Shown here: positions 57,989 through 64,000 of the stretch, piece by piece
How positions within the stretch are numbered: the first letter of the stretch is position 1
How the letters are laid out: each line of letters opens with the position of its first letter
NCBI GenBank assembly: GCA_003170275.1
Contig: PNAM01000071.1
Span: 16,044-80,043, forward strand
Origin: Myxococcales bacterium
Lineage (GTDB): Bacteria; Myxococcota_A; Polyangia; Palsa-1104
Length of the DNA: 64,000 nt
Reading direction: 5' to 3'
Program-made: the position numbers and the translations under genes
The notes under the pieces: model-generated
Told to the model about the DNA's origin: nothing
The model's input: only the letters and a program-made list of their open reading frames with translations
The model's database searches: none

Positions 57989-59197
57989 ATGGTACGATCG
58001 CGAACCGTGAAGCCGCTGCGCATCCTGCACGTCGCCCCGTTCTGCGCGGAGGCGTGGGGATACGGCGGCATTCCGCGCGTGGTCGGGCGGCTCGCGTCGG
58101 GCCTGGTGGTGCGCGGGCACCACGTGACGGTATGCGCCACCGACGCGTGCGATGAGCGTTCTCGGGTGCCCGCCGGCGAGCGCCAGGCCGACGGGGTGGC
58201 GCTGCGAATCTTTCCCAACCTGTGGAACGGCGCCGCGTTTCGTTGGCAGGCGTTCCTGCCGCTCGGCATGGCCGGGTGGCTTCAGCGTCACGCGGCCGGC
58301 TTCGACGTGGCCCACCTGCACGCCTGTCGCAACCTGCCCACCGCGTTCGCGGCGCGCCGTCTGCACCGCGCCGGCGTGCCCTACGCATTTTCGCCGCACG
58401 GCACCGCGCCGCTGATCGAGCGCCGGCGCGCGATCAAGTGGATCTTCGACCGCACCATCGGCCGCGGCGCGCTCGATCATGCGTTGCGGGTGGTCGCGGT
58501 CAGCGACGCCGAGCAGCGCGACCTGATCCGCCTGGGCATCGCCGAGTCGCGCATCCGCGTCGTCGAGAACCCGCTCGGCATGGGCGAGCTCGAGGCGCCT
58601 GCGCGCGGCGCGTTCCGCCGGCGCGCGAGGTTGACCGGCTCGCCGCTGGTGGCGTACCTGGGCCAGCTCTCGCCGCGCAAGCACATCGATCAGCTGGTGC
58701 ACGCCTTCGCGGCGCTCGATCTGCCCAACGCGGGCCTGGTGATCGCCGGGCCCGACCGCGGCTGCCTGGCCGAGCTGCGCGCGCTGGTGCGCCGGCTCGG
58801 GCTCGAGGAGCGCACGCGCTTCTTCGGGACGCTGGTCGGCCGCGAGCGGCTGGAGATGCTGCGCGACGCCGACGTGGTGGCCTACCCGGGCGCGCACGAG
58901 GTGTTCGGCCTGGTGCTGGTCGAGAGCCTGGGCTGCGGCACGCCGGTGGTGGTGGCCGACGACAGTGGCGCGCGCGATCTGATCGTCGGGCTGGGCGGCG
59001 GCCTGTCGGTCGCCCCGGGCGATTCGGCGGCGCTGGCGGCCGGGCTGCGCGTGGTGCTCGCGGATCTGGACGGCTTTCGCGCGCGCGCGATCGCGGCCGG
59101 GCACGAGCTCGCCAAGCGGTGCGCCGAGCCGGTGGTGATCGATCGGCTCGAAGCGGTCTATGCCGAGCTGCTCGCCGGCGCGGGCGGGCGGGCCTGA
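57989..59197 (+). CDS. Family-4 glycosyltransferase
   Basis: A 402-residue GT-B enzyme: ILHVAPFCAEAWGYGGIPRVVGRLA with the Gly-rich N-terminal loop, FSPHGTAP, AYLGQLSPRKHIDQLVHAF, and E-x7-E-type AHEVFGLVLVESLGCGTPVV, the GT4 donor-site signature. A GTG at 58007 is an alternative start that would trim six residues. It ends with a TGATG overlap to the next GT2. Likely adds a hexose within the exported glycan. Confidence 0.9.
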   Translation: MVRSRTVKPLRILHVAPFCAEAWGYGGIPRVVGRLASGLVVRGHHVTVCATDACDERSRVPAGERQADGVALRIFPNLWNGAAFRWQAFLPLGMAGWLQRHAAGFDVAHLHACRNLPTAFAARRLHRAGVPYAFSPHGTAPLIERRRAIKWIFDRTIGRGALDHALRVVAVSDAEQRDLIRLGIAESRIRVVENPLGMGELEAPARGAFRRRARLTGSPLVAYLGQLSPRKHIDQLVHAFAALDLPNAGLVIAGPDRGCLAELRALVRRLGLEERTRFFGTLVGRERLEMLRDADVVAYPGAHEVFGLVLVESLGCGTPVVVADDSGARDLIVGLGGGLSVAPGDSAALAAGLRVVLADLDGFRARAIAAGHELAKRCAEPVVIDRLEAVYAELLAGAGGRA

Positions 59198-60228
59198 TGG
59201 CCAACCAGGGCGTGAGCTTCGTCGTCCCGGTGCGCAACGGCGCGCGCTGGCTCGAGGCGGTGTTCGCCGCGATCCTCGCCCAGGGCGGCGACCGCCAGCT
59301 CGAGCTGCTGGCGGTCGAGGACGGCTCCACCGACGGCTCCTCCGACATGCTCGCGCGCCTGGCCGGCCAGGACGCGCGCATCCGGGTGTTCCGCGGCGAG
59401 GCTCGCGGCGCCGCCGCCGCCATCAACCTCGGCGTGCGCGAGGCGCGCCACCCGATCGTCTGCCAGGTAGATCAAGACGTGGTGATCGGCCCCGGCTGGA
59501 CCGACACGCTATGCGCCGCGCTCGACGAGCCCGGCGTGGCGGCCGCGCAGGGCTACTACGAGACCGACCGCGACGCATCGCTGTGGGCCCGGGTCATGGG
59601 CCGCGATCTCGAGTATCGCTACAGCCGCATCTCGACCACGCACGTGGATCACGTGTGCACCGGCAACTCCGCCTACCGCGTCGACGCGCTGCGGGCGGTG
59701 GGCGGTTTCGACGAGAGCTTCGGCTACGGCTACGACAACGACATGAGCTATCGGCTGGTCGGCGCCGGCTACCAGCTGGCCTTCTGCCCGACCGCCAAGA
59801 GCCAGCATCGCTGGCGCGAGAGCGTGGGCGGCTACGTGCGCCAGCAATACGGAATGGGCTACGGCCGGCTCGACCTGGTCGGCAAGCACCGCCGTCGCTA
59901 CCGCGGCGACGACGTCTCGCGCATCTGGATGATGCTGCACGCGCCGCTCATGCTGCTGGCGCTGCTGGTGCTTGCCGGTGCGGGGGCGCTGGCCACCGCC
60001 GGCCGTCCCTGGCAGCTCCCGGCGCTGTTCTCCGGCGCGCTCGTCGGGCTTTTGGCGCTCGAGCGCCTCTACGTCGGCGTGCGCGCGACGCGGCAGTTCC
60101 ACGATCCGGCCGGGCTGGCCTTCGTCCCTGCGCACCTGTTGCGCGATCTCGCCTGGAGCGCGGCCCTGGTGGTGTGGGGCGTGCGGCGCCTGTTCAGGCT
60201 GCCGCGCCGACCGACCGATAGTATGTAG
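59197..60228 (+). CDS. Membrane-anchored family-2 glycosyltransferase
   Basis: A 343-residue GT2 enzyme: VSFVVPVRNGARWLEAV, AVEDGSTDGS, CQVDQDVVIGPGW (DxD-like), VGGFDESFGYGYDNDMSYRL (catalytic region), then two C-terminal membrane spans (about 245-295) and a final basic tail. It resembles chitin/succinoglycan synthase-type GTs. ATG at 59197 overlaps the GT4 stop. Last plus-strand gene before the MYXO-CTERM gene. Confidence 0.9.
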   Translation: MANQGVSFVVPVRNGARWLEAVFAAILAQGGDRQLELLAVEDGSTDGSSDMLARLAGQDARIRVFRGEARGAAAAINLGVREARHPIVCQVDQDVVIGPGWTDTLCAALDEPGVAAAQGYYETDRDASLWARVMGRDLEYRYSRISTTHVDHVCTGNSAYRVDALRAVGGFDESFGYGYDNDMSYRLVGAGYQLAFCPTAKSQHRWRESVGGYVRQQYGMGYGRLDLVGKHRRRYRGDDVSRIWMMLHAPLMLLALLVLAGAGALATAGRPWQLPALFSGALVGLLALERLYVGVRATRQFHDPAGLAFVPAHLLRDLAWSAALVVWGVRRLFRLPRRPTDSM

Positions 60229-60245
60229 AAAGTATTTGCGAAGAG

Positions 60246-60689
60246 TTACGCGCGGCGACGGCGCGCCAGGATCAGGCCGCCGGCGATCAGCAGGAGCAAC
60301 AAACCGGCGCCCGCGGGACCCGCGGCGCCGCCCATCTCGCAGCCTCCGTTGCCACCATTGCCGCCGCCACCGCCGCCACCGGTTCCGAGGTCGAGCGAGA
60401 TCGGCTCGGTGCCGCAACCGCAGACGCCCTGGCTGCAAGCCCCGGCGTTGGTGCAATTCGCGGGCGGCGACGCGCAGAACGTGCCATCGGGCGCGGGCTG
60501 GCCGACGCACTCGCTGGTCGCGCTGCAGACGCCGTTGGTGACACAGTCGGCGGCTTCGCAGGGCGTGCCGGGCACGCACGTAGACGCCAGGGCCGGCGCG
60601 GGCTCGTACCCGCCTTTCGACCCGATGGCCTGCGAAGAGATCAGTAGATGCGAGGCGAAAAGGACGCCGAGAAACGACCACGACTTCAT
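60246..60689 (-). CDS. MYXO-CTERM-type Cys-rich exported protein
   Basis: A 147-residue secreted protein. N-terminal signal peptide (to about 21); a Cys-rich middle with repeated C-x(5-8)-C pairs; a Gly-rich linker (GGGGGGGNGGNGG); and a C-terminal sorting tail with a single Cys (GGCEMG), a membrane span (AGAGLLLLLIAGGLILA) and RRRRA. This Cys-span-Arg pattern is the MYXO-CTERM signal, cleaved for surface anchoring in Myxococcota. It is the strongest taxonomic marker in the window. Confidence 0.8.
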   Translation of the reverse strand: MKSWSFLGVLFASHLLISSQAIGSKGGYEPAPALASTCVPGTPCEAADCVTNGVCSATSECVGQPAPDGTFCASPPANCTNAGACSQGVCGCGTEPISLDLGTGGGGGGGNGGNGGCEMGGAAGPAGAGLLLLLIAGGLILARRRRA

Positions 60690-60732
60690 GCCCTGATACT
60701 ACCCTGGTCGGGCCACCGCTTCAACCGTGCCG

Positions 60733-60760
60733 TTGACGCACTGTGGAGAACTTGTATGAT
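60733..60760 (+). promoter_or_regulatory. Sigma-70-like promoter for the TPR gene
   Basis: TTGACG (60733-60738) and TATGAT (60755-60760) are separated by 16 bp, each one base off consensus. The -10 ends 7 nt before the ATG at 60768, which predicts a leaderless transcript. Confidence 0.5.
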
Positions 60761-60767
60761 GTTGCGC

Positions 60768-61700
60768 ATGTCGGCCAGGCGTTCGATCGCCAAGGTGTTG
60801 TTATCCCTCACCCTCCTCGCAGGCGGAGCAGCGCGAGCCGAAGACGCAGAAGCCAACAAGGCGGCCGCCCGGGAGCATTATCGGGCCGGCGAGCGCAAGT
60901 TCGACGTGGGCAAATTCGACGAGGCGGCGGTCGAGTTCCAGACCGCCTACGAGCTGACCGGCTCGCCCGTCATTCTCTACAACATCGCCAAGGCCTACCA
61001 GCTTGCCCAGAACCCCGAGCGCGCGCTGTTCTTCTACCGAACGTATTTGCGCAAGATGGAGAGTCCGCCGAATCGCGCCGAGGTGCAGACGCGCATCAAC
61101 GATCTCGAGAGCGTGATGAAGCAGTCCAAGCACGCGGCAGACACGCCGCCGCCGGGAATCCTCAAGCCGCACGACATGGTTCGCGAGCCCACCAAGGCTC
61201 ACGAGCCCACCAAGCCGCCGGTCAATCCGGAGACCCCGCCTCCAACCAATCCGCCGCCGGAGCGGCAGCCGCCTCCGCAGCCGGAGACGCAGATCACCGA
61301 GCCCCCGCCGCCGCAGCCTGACGCGGTCGAGCCCGTCGCGACCGATCCGGAGCCGCGCCGCAAGTTGCTCAAGGGGCTGGGATTCGGGCTGGCGGGCCTG
61401 GCGGTCGTCGGTGCCGCGCTGGGCATCACCTTTGGCGTGCTCGCGGGGCAGGACTCGAGCGCCGTGCAGAATGGGGCGGCGACGCGACAGACCTTCGACC
61501 AGGGATTCCAGTCGCGCCAGAGCAACGGCCAGACCTTCGACTCGGTTCAGATCGCCGGCTACGTGGTCGGCGGTGTGGCCGCGGCGGGTGCGGCCGTGTG
61601 TCTCTATTTTGGGCTGCGGCCCGTCAAGACCGAGCGAGTGTCGGTTGCTCCGTTCGGTTCGGCGTCGAACGCCGGTCTCGCAGTCTCCGGGAAATTCTAA
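60768..61700 (+). CDS. Exported TPR protein with Pro-rich linker and membrane anchor
   Basis: A 310-residue paralogue of the TPR protein at 37846-38568: signal peptide (to AARA), TPR helices (about 25-115: AREHYRAGERKFDVGKFDEAAVEFQTAY), a Pro/Glu-rich linker (about 130-205), a membrane span (GLGFGLAGLAVVGAALGITFGVLA), a Gln/Ser-rich loop and a second span. An ATG at 60756 is in frame but lies in the likely -10 box, so 60768 is preferred. The stop overlaps the next start (TAATG). Confidence 0.75.
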   Translation: MSARRSIAKVLLSLTLLAGGAARAEDAEANKAAAREHYRAGERKFDVGKFDEAAVEFQTAYELTGSPVILYNIAKAYQLAQNPERALFFYRTYLRKMESPPNRAEVQTRINDLESVMKQSKHAADTPPPGILKPHDMVREPTKAHEPTKPPVNPETPPPTNPPPERQPPPQPETQITEPPPPQPDAVEPVATDPEPRRKLLKGLGFGLAGLAVVGAALGITFGVLAGQDSSAVQNGAATRQTFDQGFQSRQSNGQTFDSVQIAGYVVGGVAAAGAAVCLYFGLRPVKTERVSVAPFGSASNAGLAVSGKF

Positions 61701-62794
61701 TGTCCAGGTTCGGGATCGTGTTGTTGCTGCTCGCCAGTGGTTGCTATCACCCCAACATCGGGGACGGGGAATTCGCCTGCGGGAGCAACAATGCGTGCCC
61801 GGCCGGATTCACCTGCGGCGGCGGGCGCTGCTTCGGCAGCTCCGTGATCGCCAACCTCGACTTCACGGTGGGGCCGTTCCGCGGCGACGGGACGCTCGGC
61901 GCGCGCGATCTGTCGGGACACACGGGAACGCTCACGTTGAACACGCTCTCCGGCGTGATCACGCTCTCGGATTCGGCCGATCCGATCGTCGGCCCCGGCA
62001 CGCCCGGCTTCTCGGTCGTTCCGCAGCCCTCGGGCGGTCCACCGCTGGCGATCTGGAATTTCACCGACCTGACGATTCCCGCCGGTGTCGACGTCGCGCT
62101 GTCGGAGCTGGTCGGGGTGCCGGTTCTGGCGGCGACCGGCACGATCTCGATCGATGGCGACGTCAAGCTCAGCCCCGACGGCGAGGTGGGCGGCAACCCT
62201 GGCCTGAACGGCAAGATGGTGCTGGGCACGCCTGCGTCGGGTGGCGGCGCGAGCGGAGCGGGTGCAGGAGGCGGCGGGGCCGGTTACGCCACGGCCGGGC
62301 ACACGGGCGACGGGACCGGCGCGGGTGCGGCGGGCGCGGCCTACGGAACGGAGACGCTGAGCCCCCTCTACTTCGGGGCGGGCGGCGGCGGTGGCAACGG
62401 GCCGAGCGGGTCCGGGGGGGCAGGCGGCGGCGGTGGCGGCGCGCTGGCGCTGTTCGGCCGCGAGATCTCCATCGGCGGCATCCTCGACGTCTCGGGCGAG
62501 CTCGTCGGCCATTCGGGCAAGATCCCCACGCCGCCGATGCCGGCGGGCGGCGGCGGCGGCGGCGCAGGCGGAAGCCTCCTCATCAGCGCCGACACGGTCA
62601 CCCTCAAGGTGGGCCACAAGCTGCGCGCGCTCGGCGGCGGATTCGGCATGGGGGCCGGCGGCGGCGGCAACGGAGGCGCCGGCGAGGTCGGCCGCATCTG
62701 GATCGGCTCGCGCGGCGCTCCAGGCGGAACGCTCGACAGCCTGCCGCCTGCCACCTCCGATACGACGGGACCGATCACCCAGTTTCCGCGCTGA
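61700..62794 (+). CDS. Gly-rich repeat lipoprotein (364 aa)
   Basis: A lipoprotein: signal MSRFGIVLLLLASGC, lipobox Cys15, then a short Cys-rich region (CGSNNACPAGFTCGGGRC, about 27-44) like those in other Myxococcota surface proteins, then beta-strand repeats, and extensive Gly tracts (e.g. GAGGGGAG, GGGGGGAGG) between strand segments. The layout suggests a beta-helix with Gly-rich loops, as in adhesins. Function unknown. Coupled to the TPR gene by TAATG, so they are probably cotranscribed. Confidence 0.65.
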   Translation: MSRFGIVLLLLASGCYHPNIGDGEFACGSNNACPAGFTCGGGRCFGSSVIANLDFTVGPFRGDGTLGARDLSGHTGTLTLNTLSGVITLSDSADPIVGPGTPGFSVVPQPSGGPPLAIWNFTDLTIPAGVDVALSELVGVPVLAATGTISIDGDVKLSPDGEVGGNPGLNGKMVLGTPASGGGASGAGAGGGGAGYATAGHTGDGTGAGAAGAAYGTETLSPLYFGAGGGGGNGPSGSGGAGGGGGGALALFGREISIGGILDVSGELVGHSGKIPTPPMPAGGGGGGAGGSLLISADTVTLKVGHKLRALGGGFGMGAGGGGNGGAGEVGRIWIGSRGAPGGTLDSLPPATSDTTGPITQFPR

Positions 62795-62804
62795 TGGCGC
62801 CGGC

Positions 62805-64000
62805 GTGACCGTCGTCGCGCTGCTGGCGGCCTACAACGAGGCCGACGTGATCGGGCAGGTGGTGGGCGACCTGATCGCGCAGGGCGTCCAGGTCTATCTC
62901 ATCGATCACGCCTCGACGGATGACACGGTCGCGCGCGCCAGCCCGTGGCTCGGCCGCGGCCTCTTGCGGATCGAGCGATTTCCCGACGAGAGCGGCGGCT
63001 CCGCCGAGGACCGCACGCGATACGCGTGGGAGAGCCTGCTCTTGCGAAAGGCAGCGCTCGCCGCCGAGCTCGAGGCCGACTGGTTCCTGCACACCGACGC
63101 CGACGAGCTGCGCGAGAGCCCGTGGCCGGGCACCACGCTGAGCCAGGCAATCGCAGCGGTGGACGCGCTCGGCTACGACGCGATCGACTTCGAGGTGTTC
63201 AACTTCTGCCCGACGGACGACCGCTTCCGGCCGGGCGACGAGCTGCGCGCGGCGTTCCCCTACTACGAGCCGGCGGCGCAGTTCGATCGGCTGCAGATCA
63301 AGGCCTGGAAGAAGCAGCGCGGGCCGGTCGATCTGGCGACCTCGGGCGGGCACGAGGTCTGTTTTGCGGGGCGGCGCGTGTTTCCGCTGCGCTTCGTGTT
63401 GCGTCACTATCCGATCCGATCGCAGGCGCACGGCGAGCGCAAGGTGTTCACCGAGCGGCGGCCGCGGTTCGTCGCCGGCGAACGGCAGCGCGGCTGGCAC
63501 GTGCAGTACGACGCGGTCGAGCCTGGCCACCACTTCGTCCGCGGCCCGGACGAGCTCACCCGATGGGACGACCTGGCGGTCCGGCTTCAGCTCGCGGTGC
63601 GCAACCGCGCGGTCGAGGCGGCCGAGTCGCACGCCGCCGTCTCCGAGCGCGCGCAGGCGGAGCTGTCGGCGGCGGCCGGGCAGACGCGCATCGAGCTGGA
63701 CACCGTGCGCCGCGATCGTGACGCGCGCACGAGCGAAGCGGCGGGCCTGTACGACGAGCGCACGCGCCGCGAGGCGGATCTGGCGGCGCTGCGCGACGAG
63801 CTCCAGGCGCTGCGCGACGAGCTCCAGGCGCTGAGCCGCGATCGGGACCAGTGGGCGGCCCAGGCCGGGACGCTCTACACCGAGCGCGGCGCGCGCGAAG
63901 CGGAGCTCGACCGTTCGCGCGCGCTGGCCGAGGCGCGCGCCGTCGAGCGGGACACGCTGCGCGTCGAGGGCGAGCGTTGGGCCGCCGAGGCCGGCGCGCT
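62805..64000 (+). CDS. Family-2 glycosyltransferase with C-terminal coiled-coil repeats (3' end beyond window)
   Basis: It starts with GTG at 62805. Residues about 1-260 form a GT2-type domain (VTVVALLAAYNEADVIG, IDHASTDDT, WFLHTDADELR as DxD) that includes a later HEVCFAGRRVFPLRF and FVLRHYPIRS segment seen in GT2 enzymes from glycan clusters. From about 265 a long helical coiled coil with repeating RDRD/ALRDELQ-type units (GLYDERTRREADL, TLYTERGAREAEL) runs past the window end. A GT with an attached coiled coil may scaffold an assembly complex. The end is not observed. Confidence 0.8.
   Translation, partial: MTVVALLAAYNEADVIGQVVGDLIAQGVQVYLIDHASTDDTVARASPWLGRGLLRIERFPDESGGSAEDRTRYAWESLLLRKAALAAELEADWFLHTDADELRESPWPGTTLSQAIAAVDALGYDAIDFEVFNFCPTDDRFRPGDELRAAFPYYEPAAQFDRLQIKAWKKQRGPVDLATSGGHEVCFAGRRVFPLRFVLRHYPIRSQAHGERKVFTERRPRFVAGERQRGWHVQYDAVEPGHHFVRGPDELTRWDDLAVRLQLAVRNRAVEAAESHAAVSERAQAELSAAAGQTRIELDTVRRDRDARTSEAAGLYDERTRREADLAALRDELQALRDELQALSRDRDQWAAQAGTLYTERGAREAELDRSRALAEARAVERDTLRVEGERWAAEAGA
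63786..63827 (+). repeat. 21-bp tandem repeat (x2) in the GT2 coiled coil
   Basis: Two perfect 21-bp copies encode ALRDELQ-ALRDELQ. Slippage here would add or remove whole seven-residue coiled-coil heptads, keeping the frame. Confidence 0.8.

Noticed and set aside
61700..62794. PE_PGRS-like interpretation of the Gly-rich lipoprotein
   Set aside because: Gly tracts alone do not show that family. The signal peptide and lipobox indicate an ordinary surface lipoprotein.

Overview
The window is GC-rich, tightly packed bacterial chromosome. It reads as Myxococcota (a Polyangia-like member of the former Deltaproteobacteria). The evidence is a MYXO-CTERM-type sorting tail (60246-60689), Ser/Thr kinases with PEGA or cyclase-like C-termini, TPR plus membrane-anchor proteins, many lipoproteins with Asp-Leu-Ala-rich linkers, and very frequent 1-4 nt NTGA-type overlaps between genes. 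I saw no rRNA, tRNA, CRISPR array, insertion sequence or phage gene. About 63 protein genes are supported, and only one stretch over 300 bp (31663-31995) lacks a convincing gene.

Layout. 1-13.8 kb: 2-oxoacid:ferredoxin oxidoreductase KorAB, a soluble REC/histidine-kinase hybrid, exported proteins including a secreted MsrB and an S46 dipeptidyl-peptidase, a solitary ParB-like protein, and a CrtC-family hydratase translationally coupled to a family-21-like glycosyltransferase. 13.8-25.5 kb: envelope genes. These are a thioredoxin-fold exported protein, a lipase-like lipoprotein and a TonB-domain/TonB-receptor fusion in one minus-strand run, two tandem paralogous membrane proteins of unknown function, a GH18 lipoprotein, and several lipoproteins. 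25.5-30.8 kb: part of the aerobic benzoyl-CoA (box) pathway, boxC-boxB, divergent from the regulator boxR, whose promoter is embedded in a perfect palindrome. A lower-GC TraB/GumN-like gene follows.

32-37.9 kb is a dormancy/energy-stress island: a ribosome hibernation factor, two universal stress proteins, a VIT/CCC1 transporter, glycogen phosphorylase and two CBS-domain proteins. Two divergent intergenic regions in this island carry a ~92-bp module that is about 91% identical, aligned to within 1 bp relative to the minus-strand start codons, with the same CGCAGA-A-TCTGCG inverted repeat. This is the most interesting signal I found. 37.8-46.9 kb: an FHA-kinase(PEGA)-TPR operon, three lipoproteins/secreted hydrolases around a 25-bp inverted repeat, a Ser/Thr kinase fused through about six membrane spans to a cyclase domain that lacks key catalytic residues, and a coupled Sfp-type phosphopantetheinyl transferase.

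46.9-64 kb is mostly a surface-polysaccharide locus: a sulfotransferase, a polysaccharide deacetylase, at least seven glycosyltransferases (one a two-domain fusion, one fused to a repetitive coiled coil that runs off the window), two polytopic membrane proteins, an ABC-2 exporter (Wzm/Wzt type) and a 52-residue DUF5989-like protein. The MYXO-CTERM protein, a TPR protein with a likely leaderless promoter, and a Gly-rich lipoprotein are interspersed.
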